Shown here piece by piece: positions 17,704-26,797 of a stretch of 64,000 nucleotides of DNA. Numbering within the stretch: the first letter of the stretch is position 1; each line of letters begins with the position of its first letter. Source of the stretch: an uncultured Odoribacter sp. (GTDB lineage: Bacteria > Bacteroidota > Bacteroidia > Bacteroidales > Marinifilaceae); assembly GCA_910578105.1 (NCBI GenBank), contig CAJTPD010000001.1, positions 248,001 to 312,000 of the forward strand. Direction: 5' to 3'. The translations under genes and the position numbers were made by a program. The notes beneath the pieces are model-generated. The model had not been told where the DNA came from and made no database searches. It was given only the letters and a program-made list of their open reading frames with translations.

Positions 17704-19902
17704 TTATTTCATGTGTTCTTTCAGATATTTTACAAATCTGTTGTACAGTTGCAAAGTGGTGTTTCCTCCGTAAATGCTGTGGTCCCGGTTGGTATAGATG
17801 GCCATGTCAAATTGTTTATTGGCCTGTACCAGGAGTTCCGACAATTCATATGTGTTTTGGACATGCACGTTGTCGTCTGCCGTTCCGTGGCATAGCAACA
17901 GGTTGCCTTTCAGTTGATGGACATAATTCATGGGAGAATTTTCTTCATAACCTTTTTCATTTTCTTGCGGAGTACGCATATAGCGTTCGGTGTAAACCGA
18001 ATCGTAATACCGCCAATTGGTAACAGGTGCGGTAGCAATGGCGGTGGAAAAGACATCGTGGCCTTTCATGATGCATAATGACGCCATGAATCCTCCGAAA
18101 CTCCATCCCCAGATTCCGATATTTTTAGCATCTACGTCGGGTTGGGTACCCAGCCATTTGGCAGCAGCAATCATGTCGTCGCTTTCCAGTTTGCCTAATT
18201 GCATGTAAGTACATTTCCGGAATTCTTCTCCGCGTGCAGCAGTGCCTCGCGGGTCGATACAAGCAACGATAAAGCCTTCCTGTGCCAGATAGTTTAACCA
18301 GTTCAGACTCCAGCTGTTTTTTACCTGTTGTGAGTTCGGACCGCTGTATTGGGTGATTAACAGCGGGTATTTTTTTCCGTTTTCCATTTTGGCCGGCTTC
18401 ATGATCCATGCATTCAGCATGGTTTGTCCGTCGGCAGCCGGAATCTGGATAAATTCACGTTTGGCAACGTCATATTCTTTAAGTTTTTCCGTAACGTTTT
18501 TATTGTCAGCCAGTGTCCGCAGTTCTTTGCCTTTGGCATTATATAAAGTGGTTACAGGAGGCAGTTCACTATTGGAGACGACGTTGATGTAATAGTTGAA
18601 ATTTTTACTAAATGAGACTTCATTCCAACCTTTTACCGGAGTCAGTTTTTTCTTCACTCCTTTTTCATTGATGCTGTAAACGTATTTCTCCAGAGGGGAT
18701 TCTTCGTAAGATGAATAATAAAACAATTTGCGGACAGGGTCATATCCATAAAAATCGATGATGTCAAAATTCCCTTTGGTGATAGCCTGTCTTTCCCGTC
18801 CGCTTATATCGTACAGATAAAGGTGCATGTAGCCGCTTTTTTCACTGGTGATGACAAATTGGGTGCCGTTGTCCAGGAATACAAGATTATCCAGATTACT
18901 TTCGGCTATGTAATATTTGTTTTCTTCCCGGTAGAGGGGAACGGTTGTACCGACTTTGGCATTTGCCAGTGACACTTCCATTTTGTTTTGATGACGGTTT
19001 AAGCGGATAATAGCTAATTTTTTAGGGTCTTTGGTCCATCGGATTCGGGGGATATAAATGTCTTCTTCTGTGCCGGTATCCATTTTTTGAGTGGTACGGT
19101 CCGCTACATCATAAACATATACTGAAACTTTGGAATTCTTTTCGCCTGCTTTCGGGTACTTATAAGTGTAATTCGAAGGATAAAGTCCGTTTTGTTTTAA
19201 TGCCGGACTCTGTCCTTGAAACATATTCATTTGGAATTCCCGGACATGGGATTCATCAAATTTAATGTAAGCAAGTGCCGAACCGTCCGGTGCCCAGTCG
19301 AATGCTTTGTTGAAAGCGAACTCTTCTTCGTAGACCCAGTCGGGGGCTCCGTTAATGATGCGGTTGTATTCTCCGTCGTGAGTAATTTGACGTTCGGAAC
19401 CAAACCGCAGGTCATGAATAAACAGGTTATTATCCCGGACAAAGGCAATCCTGTTGCCATCGGGAGAGAAAGTGGCCAACCGCTGGCTGCCTCCTTCGGA
19501 AAGCGGTTTGATTTCTTTGTTTTTTAAATCATACAAATAATAATCTGCCGTAAAAGAACGCCGGTAAATCGGCTTTTTATTGGTACAAATTAATATCCGG
19601 CTTTCGTTGGCGTTGAAATTGTAATCTGCAATGTGCCGGATAGAGGTATCTTCTGTTTTATTGAGGTCAAGCAGGGTTTCAACCGGAAGTCCGGTTTTGT
19701 AACTGTATTTTACAATTCGGCTGCCGTTTCCTTCGAGTACCGTATAGTGTTCGCCGTCATTCATGGAACGTAAACCATAAACTCCTTTGGTTCCAAAAGT
19801 TCTGTTGACAAAAAAATCGTTCAGACTGAGTTGTTTGCTTTGTGCTGTAAGCTGACTGCAAATCAGAATAAACAGGAGTAAAACTCCGGAAAATTTTCTC
19901 AT
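17704..19902 (-). CDS. Dipeptidyl peptidase IV-like S9 family peptidase
   Basis: 732 residues with a cleavable signal peptide (M-R-K-F..., cut near L-T-A-Q). The N-terminal eight-bladed beta-propeller (DPPIV_N) carries the E-E motif (V-Y-E-E-E-F) that binds the free N-terminus of substrates. The C-terminal alpha/beta hydrolase has S601 in G-W-S-F-G-G, D676 in G-T-A-D-D-N-V-H and H708 in N-R-D-H-S-I-Y, and the D-H spacing of 32 is the same as in human DPP4. It should release X-Pro or X-Ala dipeptides in the periplasm. First gene of a likely two-gene operon with pepD. Confidence 0.95.
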   Translation of the reverse strand: MRKFSGVLLLFILICSQLTAQSKQLSLNDFFVNRTFGTKGVYGLRSMNDGEHYTVLEGNGSRIVKYSYKTGLPVETLLDLNKTEDTSIRHIADYNFNANESRILICTNKKPIYRRSFTADYYLYDLKNKEIKPLSEGGSQRLATFSPDGNRIAFVRDNNLFIHDLRFGSERQITHDGEYNRIINGAPDWVYEEEFAFNKAFDWAPDGSALAYIKFDESHVREFQMNMFQGQSPALKQNGLYPSNYTYKYPKAGEKNSKVSVYVYDVADRTTQKMDTGTEEDIYIPRIRWTKDPKKLAIIRLNRHQNKMEVSLANAKVGTTVPLYREENKYYIAESNLDNLVFLDNGTQFVITSEKSGYMHLYLYDISGRERQAITKGNFDIIDFYGYDPVRKLFYYSSYEESPLEKYVYSINEKGVKKKLTPVKGWNEVSFSKNFNYYINVVSNSELPPVTTLYNAKGKELRTLADNKNVTEKLKEYDVAKREFIQIPAADGQTMLNAWIMKPAKMENGKKYPLLITQYSGPNSQQVKNSWSLNWLNYLAQEGFIVACIDPRGTAARGEEFRKCTYMQLGKLESDDMIAAAKWLGTQPDVDAKNIGIWGWSFGGFMASLCIMKGHDVFSTAIATAPVTNWRYYDSVYTERYMRTPQENEKGYEENSPMNYVHQLKGNLLLCHGTADDNVHVQNTYELSELLVQANKQFDMAIYTNRDHSIYGGNTTLQLYNRFVKYLKEHMK

Positions 19903-19937
19903 ATTTTTAATCTATTTATTATTTAAAATTCCGTTTC

Positions 19938-19969
19938 CAAAGGTTTGAAAAAATTCTTTGTTTTGCAAA
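19938..19969 (-). promoter_or_regulatory. Candidate promoter for the DPP-IV/pepD operon
   Basis: On the minus strand TTTG (19969-19966), then 20 bases, then AACCTTTG (19945-19938), one mismatch to TAnnTTTG. The same one-mismatch form occurs before the TPR gene at 5093. ATG is about 36 bases downstream. Confidence 0.4.
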
Positions 19970-20099
19970 TGTTTGCGGGATTTATATATGTCCCGAAGAG
20001 TATTTCAATAACAATCTGTCCTCGGATTTGCTTTTGGTGAAAGCGGGCGGTTGGTTTCTTATTTTTTATTTTACAGGTATAAAAATCATTGATTTTTGC

Positions 20100-20107
20100 T
20101 ACCTTTG
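20100..20107 (+). promoter_or_regulatory. -7 box upstream of tgt
   Basis: TACCTTTG followed by C matches the Bacteroidetes -7 element exactly; no good -33 TTTG is seen. Transcription would begin near 20113, only a few bases before ATG 20117. This supports ATG 20138 as the true tgt start. Confidence 0.55.
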
Positions 20108-20137
20108 CACACTAAAATGTTTAGACCAACAGAGACG

Positions 20138-21271
20138 ATGCAATATACTCTTATAGCGAAAGATAAGAACAGCGATGCCAGGTGCGGGGTGTTGACCACT
20201 GCCCATGGGGAAATTCATACTCCTATATTTATGCCGGTGGGAACTGTCGGGTCGGTCAAAGCAGTTCATATGCGCGAACTGAAAGAGGATATTCGGGCGG
20301 AAATTATATTGGGGAATACTTATCATCTTTATCTGCGTCCCGGTACGGATGTGTTGAATGCTGCCGGAGGATTGCACAGATTTAATGGCTGGGACAGGCC
20401 TATTTTGACGGACAGTGGCGGATTTCAGGTTTTTTCTTTGACAGGCACCGGGCGGAAAATAACTGAAGAAGGGGTTACTTTCCGTTCACATATTGACGGT
20501 TCAAAGCATCTTTTTACTCCCGAAAATGTGATGGATATTCAGCGCAGGATAGGTGCGGATATTGTTATGGCATTTGATGAATGTCCGCCGGGAACCAGTG
20601 ACTATAAGTATGCCAGTAAGTCTCTTGAACTGACTCAGCGGTGGCTGGAGCGTTGTGTGGCCCGTTTTGATTCGACAGCCCCTTTATACGGATATGAGCA
20701 AAATCTATTTCCCATTGTCCAGGGGTGTGTTTACCGGGACTTGCGTGAGAAGTCAGCCGAGCATGCTGTGGCTTTAGACCGGGCTGGTTATGCTATCGGC
20801 GGACTTGCCGTCGGGGAGCCGGCAGAAGATATGTATGCCATGATTGAGGTGGTGAACCGGATTTTGCCTCAGGATAGACCGCGTTATCTGATGGGGGTGG
20901 GGACCCCGGAGAATATTCTGGAAGCTATTGAACGGGGGGTGGATATGTTTGATTGTGTGATGCCTACCAGAAACGGAAGAAATGGTATGATTTTTACGAC
21001 GGAAGGTACAATCAACATTAAAAATCAAAAATGGGACCGTGATTTTTCATCCATTGATCCGGCAGCATTGGCTTATGTGGATACGGATTATTCCAAAGCT
21101 TATCTGAGGCATTTGATAAAATCAGACGAAATATTGGGGCTCCAGATTTGCTCGGTTCATAATTTAGCTTTTTATTTGTGGTTGGTGAAGGAAGCCCGGA
21201 AACATATTCAGCAAGGGGATTTTGTGACGTGGAAAAAAGGAATAATCCCGAAAATAACCAGGAGACTTTGA
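20138..21271 (+). CDS. tgt: tRNA-guanine(34) transglycosylase, zinc-ligand-less type
   Basis: Exchanges guanine 34 for a queuine precursor in tRNAs with GUN anticodons. From ATG 20138 the protein has 377 residues and begins MQYTLIAKDK, as in relatives; ATG 20117 would add seven residues and lies almost at the predicted transcription start. D92 in T-D-S-G-G-F-Q is the general base and D272 in F-D-C-V-M-P-T-R-N-G-R is the nucleophile. The C-terminal zinc motif C-x-C-x2-C is absent: that stretch reads A-L-A-Y-V-D-T-D-Y-S-K-A-Y-L-R-H-L. The form fits the Bacteroidetes subgroup as I remember it. First gene of a run with the permease at 21354. Confidence 0.95.
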   Translation: MQYTLIAKDKNSDARCGVLTTAHGEIHTPIFMPVGTVGSVKAVHMRELKEDIRAEIILGNTYHLYLRPGTDVLNAAGGLHRFNGWDRPILTDSGGFQVFSLTGTGRKITEEGVTFRSHIDGSKHLFTPENVMDIQRRIGADIVMAFDECPPGTSDYKYASKSLELTQRWLERCVARFDSTAPLYGYEQNLFPIVQGCVYRDLREKSAEHAVALDRAGYAIGGLAVGEPAEDMYAMIEVVNRILPQDRPRYLMGVGTPENILEAIERGVDMFDCVMPTRNGRNGMIFTTEGTINIKNQKWDRDFSSIDPAALAYVDTDYSKAYLRHLIKSDEILGLQICSVHNLAFYLWLVKEARKHIQQGDFVTWKKGIIPKITRRL

Positions 21272-21353
21272 TGAATAAAGAGGGAGGAGTGACGGAGTTT
21301 CAAATACTTTATAACCTGATAAACTTTATAACTTTACGGACTCAAACGGGCTT

Positions 21354-22433
21354 ATGAAAAAACTGGATTTATATATCATGCGCAAATTTTTGGGGACATT
21401 CTTTTTTTCCCTGATTTTGATTTTGTGTATTGTGGTGATATTCGATTTGTCGGAAAAGCTTGAAAAGTTTTTGGAAAAGGAAGCTCCTGTTTCTGCTATT
21501 GTTTTTGATTATTATAAAAATTTCATCCCTTATTTTGCTAATCTCTTTTCTTCGTTATTTACGTTTATTTCGGTGATTTTCTTTACGTCAAAGATGGCTT
21601 ATGACAGTGAAATTATTGCCATTCTGAGTACGGGAATCAGTTTCAGGCGTTTTCTGGTGCCGTATTTGATTTCGGCGGCTGTAATTGCCGGATTGTCTTT
21701 TTTGTTGGGTGCTTTTATCATCCCCAATGCAAATGAAAAGCGGATTGAGTTTGAAAAGCAGTACGTAAATAAAAGATATGCCAATACGGAGCAGAATATT
21801 CATCGCCAGATTGCACCCGGAACTTATATATACATGTCTTCTTATTCTGTTACTTCCAATATCGGATATGATTTTTCAATTGAAAATTTTAAAGGGGATA
21901 CTTTGGTAAATAAACTGACTTCGGCCCGGATTGCCTGGGACCGGGACAGTAGCCGTTGGGTTATTCACAATTGGAAATTACGTGAAATAGACGGGGATTA
22001 TGAAAAATATACAACAGGTGCACGGATTGATACGGTGTTGCCTTTTGCTCCTTCTGAGTTTTCAGAAAATCCTAAAAAAATTAAAGAACAACTGACTTTT
22101 CCGGAATTGGAGGAATATATTGACCGGATGAAGTTGCGGGGAAGTTCCAATATAGTGGAATTTCAGATTGAAAAATATAAAATGATAGCCAATGCTTTTG
22201 CAACATTTATTCTTACCCTCATCGGGGTAAGTATCTCTTCGCGCAAAATCAGGGGAGGTATGGGGTTGCATTTGGGAATAGGGTTACTGATTAGTTTTTC
22301 CTATATCTTATTTATGCAATTTTCAACCGTTTTTGCAACAAATGGCAATATGAATCCGTTATTAGCGGTGTGGTTGCCTAATATTTTGTTCACGGTGGTA
22401 GGAGCGTTTGTATACAGGATGGCACCGAAATAA
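21354..22433 (+). CDS. LptF/LptG family permease (YjgP/YjgQ)
   Basis: 359 residues, six predicted membrane segments: three before and three after a periplasmic beta-jellyroll region at about 130-260. The first helix follows M-K-K-L-D-L-Y-I-M-R-K-F, close to the amphipathic coupling sequence of LptG. LptF and LptG with the ATPase LptB extract lipopolysaccharide from the inner membrane and push it along the Lpt bridge. In Bacteroidetes one or two such permeases are scattered rather than paired, and here too only one is found. Whether it is the F or G partner cannot be told. It lies between tgt and a pseudouridine synthase, an arrangement that suggests cotranscription rather than shared function. 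Confidence 0.88.
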   Translation: MKKLDLYIMRKFLGTFFFSLILILCIVVIFDLSEKLEKFLEKEAPVSAIVFDYYKNFIPYFANLFSSLFTFISVIFFTSKMAYDSEIIAILSTGISFRRFLVPYLISAAVIAGLSFLLGAFIIPNANEKRIEFEKQYVNKRYANTEQNIHRQIAPGTYIYMSSYSVTSNIGYDFSIENFKGDTLVNKLTSARIAWDRDSSRWVIHNWKLREIDGDYEKYTTGARIDTVLPFAPSEFSENPKKIKEQLTFPELEEYIDRMKLRGSSNIVEFQIEKYKMIANAFATFILTLIGVSISSRKIRGGMGLHLGIGLLISFSYILFMQFSTVFATNGNMNPLLAVWLPNILFTVVGAFVYRMAPK

Positions 22434-22466
22434 TCAACGATTAAACGTATAACAATAATAAACAGG

Positions 22467-23666
22467 ATGGAAAGAGAGTATAACAGGAATCAACGTTCCT
22501 ATCGTCCGCGCAGAAATGATAGTCGTGAGGATTATCAGAACGGAAGTTATGAAAGAGAAAGCTATGGAGTAAGAAGGGAAAGGAGGGAATTTAATACAAA
22601 TCAAACTGAGGAAATCCGGTCTTCCCGTTTTTCTGGCCGCCGGACGGATAAGCCTGTCCGTTTTTTTCCGAACCGGGAACAACGTCAGTTTTCCGGACCT
22701 CGCCGTGATAGTGAAGAAGGTAAGAGAGAATACAGACCATTGCATAAGAGACCCCGTGTTTTTCGGCAGGGAGAACAAACTGTTTCAGGTGAAAGAGCTG
22801 TTAAATCCACCGAGAGAAGAGAATATAAAGGATATTCCTGCAAAAAAGAAAATTTCCGGAGGCAGGAGAAAATTTCCGGAGAAGCAAAAGAAAGGCTCAG
22901 ACAAAGACATTACAGTAAGAAGAAAATTCTGGCGCATCGCCTGAAAAATCAGGATGAGAATACAGAATTGCGTTTGAATCGTTACATTTCGATGGGGGGG
23001 ATATGTTCCCGCCGTGATGCCGACGAGTTGATTGTAGCCGGACGGGTAAAGGTGAATGACGTTGTTGTCCAGGTTGTTGGTCAGAAAGTGCGGCGTTCTG
23101 ACAAAGTAGAGGTGGATGATGTACAGATTGTCCCTGAAAAGAAAGTCTACCTGATTTTAAATAAACCCAAGGATTATGTGACTACGGTTGAGGATCCGTT
23201 GGAACGGAAAACAGTGATGTCGCTGGTGGAAAGTGCTTGTAAAGAACGCATTTATCCGGTCGGCCGTCTGGACAGACAGACGACAGGAGTATTGCTTTTT
23301 ACCAATGACGGGGATTTGGCAAAAAAACTGACACATCCGAAATACAATCACAAAAAAATCTACCATGTATTTCTGGACAAACCGCTGGCGGAAAAAGACC
23401 TGGAGGCTATTGCAGCGGGTGTGGAACTGGAAGACGGATTTATTAAAGCGGATGAAATCAGTTATACTTCTCCGGATTGTACGGAGGTGGGAATTGAAAT
23501 CCATTCCGGAAAAAATAGAATTGTCCGGAGAATATTTGAACATTTTGGCTATCAGATTGTAAAACTGGACCGGGTTTATTTTGCAGGGATTACGAAAAAG
23601 AATGTCCCGCGTGGAAAATGGCGTTTTCTGACCCCGAGAGAAATTAATATGTTGAAAGTATATTAA
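22467..23666 (+). CDS. RluB/RsuA-type pseudouridine synthase with long basic N-terminus
   Basis: 399 residues. Residues 1-160 are a low-complexity Arg/Lys/Glu/Ser-rich extension. An S4 RNA-binding domain follows at about 168-220 (R-L-N-R-Y-I-S-M-G-G-I-C-S-R-R). The RsuA-family catalytic domain has D269 in V-G-R-L-D-R-Q-T-T-G-V-L-L and the G-x-N-R-I-V-R-R-I-F-E motif near the end. Members make pseudouridine at 2604/2605-type positions of 23S rRNA or at 516 of 16S rRNA. The catalytic half is closest to RluB by motif. The charged tail, common in Bacteroidetes RluB, probably binds RNA nonspecifically. upxY starts 14 bases downstream. Confidence 0.9.
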   Translation: MEREYNRNQRSYRPRRNDSREDYQNGSYERESYGVRRERREFNTNQTEEIRSSRFSGRRTDKPVRFFPNREQRQFSGPRRDSEEGKREYRPLHKRPRVFRQGEQTVSGERAVKSTERREYKGYSCKKENFRRQEKISGEAKERLRQRHYSKKKILAHRLKNQDENTELRLNRYISMGGICSRRDADELIVAGRVKVNDVVVQVVGQKVRRSDKVEVDDVQIVPEKKVYLILNKPKDYVTTVEDPLERKTVMSLVESACKERIYPVGRLDRQTTGVLLFTNDGDLAKKLTHPKYNHKKIYHVFLDKPLAEKDLEAIAAGVELEDGFIKADEISYTSPDCTEVGIEIHSGKNRIVRRIFEHFGYQIVKLDRVYFAGITKKNVPRGKWRFLTPREINMLKVY

Positions 23667-23680
23667 AATAAAATAACCGG

Positions 23681-24187
23681 ATGGATGGTGTGTGTGCCTG
23701 GTATGCTGTATACACTGCTTCGCGTGCAGAAAAGAAGGTAAAAGAACGGTTGGATGAGATGGATATTCGGAATTACTTACCTTTGAGGACTGAATACAGA
23801 GTATGGAGTGACCGTAAGAAAAAGATATCTGTTCCATTGATTGCCGGGTATATATTTGTATATGTTCCGGAAACTGCTTTTATGACTGTTTTGACAACTC
23901 CGGGAGTTGTTACCTTTTTGAAAGAAAAAAACAAGGCAGTGATTATTCCGGAAGCCCAGATAGAGAGATTACGTTTTGTTGAGAATAATTTTGAAGAACC
24001 TATTGAAATGTCTTATGATGAAATTCCGGCAGGGACTTTAGTGGAGATTGTACGCGGAAAATTGACTGGTTTTCAGGGGGAGATGGTTGAGTTCCGGAAT
24101 AAATTCCGGATTGTGTTGCGTTTGGATAATCTGGGATGTGCATTGATTACGGTGCCTGTAAGTTGCATTGAAAAGGTAAAAACCTGA
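23681..24187 (+). CDS. upxY: UpxY-type NusG-like transcription antiterminator
   Basis: 168 residues: an N-terminal NGN domain starting W-Y-A-V-Y-T-A-S-R-A-E-K-K-V and a C-terminal KOW-like domain (about 115-168). In Bacteroides each capsule locus begins with such a NusG paralogue, which lets RNA polymerase cross early terminators in its own locus. Its place directly before the export genes marks the start of the polysaccharide region. Two points differ from Bacteroides capsule loci: no upxZ inhibitor gene follows, and the gene sits 14 bases behind a housekeeping gene with no room for an invertible promoter. Confidence 0.9.
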   Translation: MDGVCAWYAVYTASRAEKKVKERLDEMDIRNYLPLRTEYRVWSDRKKKISVPLIAGYIFVYVPETAFMTVLTTPGVVTFLKEKNKAVIIPEAQIERLRFVENNFEEPIEMSYDEIPAGTLVEIVRGKLTGFQGEMVEFRNKFRIVLRLDNLGCALITVPVSCIEKVKT

Positions 24188-24219
24188 TAAAGGATAAGAA
24201 TTTATATTGAGTTTTTATT

Positions 24220-24227
24220 TATTTTTG
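24220..24227 (+). promoter_or_regulatory. Possible -7 box before the SLBB export gene
   Basis: TATTTTTG fits TAnnTTTG; TTTA at 24201-24204 is only 15 bases away, closer than usual. In AT-rich DNA this can be chance. Confidence 0.25.
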
Positions 24228-24292
24228 TTGTTCTTGATGACAGGATTTGTATCATGAATAAAAATTAAGTGATAATATTAAATGTGATAAAG

Positions 24293-26791
24293 GTGAAAAG
24301 GTTATTTCTACTTGTATTTTTTATGAATATATTGATTGTTGCTTTTGCTCAGGTAACCGATGAGCAAGTTGTCAATATGTTGCAGAATGCACGTCAGCAA
24401 GGAATGGGGCAAGAAGAAATGTTACTGATGCTTAGTCAGAAAGGGGTGACTCAGGAGCAGTTAATGCGTATAAAGGAAAATTACGGGAAAAATCTGCAGA
24501 TTTCCCGTCAGGCTTCAGAGACCACTGACCGAATGAGGAAGGAGTATCCTGAGAAAACTAAAAAAACAGAAAATAGTAAGATTGTTAAAAATAGCAAGAC
24601 GATTAAAAATAATAATGAAGATAAAACGGAGATAAAGGAAGAGTTATTGAATATAAAAGAGAGTGAAGATACTTTTTTAGACTCTTTATTTATGGCAATG
24701 ACTCCGAAAGAGCAGGAAAAGGAAAAGAAAAAACTGATTTTCGGACATAATATTTTTAATAATGAGTTGCTTACATTTGAACCTAATCTCAATATTGCAA
24801 CACCGGAGAACTATATTCTTGGTCCTGGAGATGAGGTGATTGTTGATATTTGGGGTGATGCTGAGCAAACTTTTCGTCAGAGAATTTCTCCGGATGGTTC
24901 TGTGACAGATGCCAAGATTGGTCCGATTTATCTGAGTGGTATATCTATTAAAGCGGCTACAGCCCGTTTGAAAAATGCTTTTGCCCGTATTTATGCGACG
25001 ATGAGGGGAGAACATCCTACCACTTTTATGAGTTTGTCTTTAGGGGAAATCAGAAGTATTCGGGTGAATGTTATGGGAGAGGTGGAGATGCCCGGAACTT
25101 ATACCTTGCCTTCGCTGGCTTCGCTGTTTCATGCAATATATAGTGCCGGTGGGGTAAATGAAATCGGTTCTTTACGGATTGTAAAAGTTAGTCGCGGAGG
25201 TAAAGAATTGGGTGAGATTGATGTGTATAATTATTTGTTGAAAGGTCAGAGTAATATGGATATCCGTTTGCAGGACGGAGATGTGGTTATTGTTCCTCCG
25301 TATCAGAATCTGGTGACGTTGGAGGGAAAGGTAAAACGGCCTTTGATTTATGAAATGAAGGATAACGAAGACGTTAAGCAATTGTTGGATTATGCCGGAG
25401 GCTTTACCGGTGATGCCTATAAAAAAGCTGTGAGAGTGGTCCGTAAAAGTGGCCGGGAATATCAGATATTTAATGTTGAAAACACAGATTTCGGTCAATT
25501 TAGTTTAACTGACGGTGATGTTGTGTCTGTGGATTCTGTGATTAATCGGTTTGAAAACCGGATAGAAGTCCGGGGGGCTGTCTATCGGGAAGGATTGTAT
25601 GCGTTGGGGAATGTCACAACCGTGAAGCAGTTGATTGAAAAGGCAGAAGGAGTGCGCGGTGATGCTTTTATGAACCGGGCTGTTATTTATCGGGAGAAAC
25701 CGGACCGTACTCAGGAAGTGTTGGCTGTGGATGTAAAAGGGGTGCTGAATGGTGAGAGCGCAGATGTAGCTTTGCAGAATAATGATGTATTGTACATTCC
25801 TTCTATATTTGATTTGAAGGAAGATTATACGATTAAGATTGATGGTGCAGTCGGATTTCCGGGTACTTATCGGTATGCAGAAGGAATGAGTGTGGAGGAT
25901 CTAATTATTCAGTCCGGGGGATTGAAAGAATCTGCTTCGGAGGTTAAAATAGATGTTGCACGCCGAATCAAAGATCCTAAAAGTACTCAGATTGGAGATG
26001 TGCTGGCTGAAAATTATACTTTGACTTTGAAGGAAGGATTATGTGTGGATGGAATGCAGAAGTTTACTTTGGAGCCTTTTGATGAGGTTTTTGTGAGGTA
26101 TTCTCCCGGATACCAGGAACAGCAAAATGTTCGTATTGTCGGTGAGGTACTTTTCGGTGGAGATTATGTTTTGGCTAAGAAAGGCGAACGTTTATCTGAT
26201 TTGGTAAAAAGGGCGGGAGGATTAACATCGGAAGCTTATGCCGAGAGTGCACGTTTGACCCGGAAAATGAGTGATGATGAACGTACCCGTGTGGAATCTT
26301 TATTAAAACTTACCAAGCAGAGCCACAGAGATTCTGTTGATATAAACCGGTTGGATATAGGTGATGAATATTATGTTGGTATTCAACTTTCCAAAGCTTT
26401 AAAGAATCCGGGATCTGAATATGACGTGATATTGCGGGAGGGGGATGTTCTTACTATTCCTCAATATACGGAAACAGTAAAAATCAGTGGTGCTGTGATG
26501 TATCCGAATACGGTGGTGTATAAGAAAGGTGCTGATTTAAAACATTATATAGAGCAGGGGGGAGGATTTGCCGACCGGGCGAAAAAAAGAAAGGTATTTA
26601 TCGTTTATATGAACGGTACGGTGTCTATGTCTAAAACTTTTGCAAAAGCGAAAGCTGCTCCCGGATGTGAAATTGTTGTGCCTGTGAAACCACCAAGAAA
26701 AGGAGTGGGATTGGCTGAAATTATGAGTATAGCGTCTTCAACTACCTCTATGGCGGCATTGGTAACCTCTATCATTAACAGTACGAAATAA
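24293..26791 (+). CDS. Polysaccharide export protein with multiple SLBB domains (Wza-like)
   Basis: About 832 residues. GTG 24293 gives a sensible signal peptide (starts K-R-L-F-L-L-V-F-F, cut near V-A-F-A-Q); earlier GTGs at 24269 and 24284 extend it without benefit. After a charged, Lys/Asn-rich spacer (about 70-140) comes the poly-export domain (N-Y-I-L-G-P-G-D-E-V-I-V) and then five or six SLBB-like ligand-binding units, visible as repeated V-x-G-E-V-x-x-P-G-x-Y lines. A hydrophobic helix ends the chain. The family forms the outer-membrane or periplasmic channel for capsule export. It starts the export cassette with the Wzz gene six bases downstream. Confidence 0.9.
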   Translation: MKRLFLLVFFMNILIVAFAQVTDEQVVNMLQNARQQGMGQEEMLLMLSQKGVTQEQLMRIKENYGKNLQISRQASETTDRMRKEYPEKTKKTENSKIVKNSKTIKNNNEDKTEIKEELLNIKESEDTFLDSLFMAMTPKEQEKEKKKLIFGHNIFNNELLTFEPNLNIATPENYILGPGDEVIVDIWGDAEQTFRQRISPDGSVTDAKIGPIYLSGISIKAATARLKNAFARIYATMRGEHPTTFMSLSLGEIRSIRVNVMGEVEMPGTYTLPSLASLFHAIYSAGGVNEIGSLRIVKVSRGGKELGEIDVYNYLLKGQSNMDIRLQDGDVVIVPPYQNLVTLEGKVKRPLIYEMKDNEDVKQLLDYAGGFTGDAYKKAVRVVRKSGREYQIFNVENTDFGQFSLTDGDVVSVDSVINRFENRIEVRGAVYREGLYALGNVTTVKQLIEKAEGVRGDAFMNRAVIYREKPDRTQEVLAVDVKGVLNGESADVALQNNDVLYIPSIFDLKEDYTIKIDGAVGFPGTYRYAEGMSVEDLIIQSGGLKESASEVKIDVARRIKDPKSTQIGDVLAENYTLTLKEGLCVDGMQKFTLEPFDEVFVRYSPGYQEQQNVRIVGEVLFGGDYVLAKKGERLSDLVKRAGGLTSEAYAESARLTRKMSDDERTRVESLLKLTKQSHRDSVDINRLDIGDEYYVGIQLSKALKNPGSEYDVILREGDVLTIPQYTETVKISGAVMYPNTVVYKKGADLKHYIEQGGGFADRAKKRKVFIVYMNGTVSMSKTFAKAKAAPGCEIVVPVKPPRKGVGLAEIMSIASSTTSMAALVTSIINSTK

Positions 26792-26797
26792 TTAGTT

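Noticed and set aside
23600..24300. Looked for an invertible capsule promoter with flanking repeats around upxY
   Set aside because: Only 14 bases separate upxY from the upstream gene and I find no inverted pair in the region.
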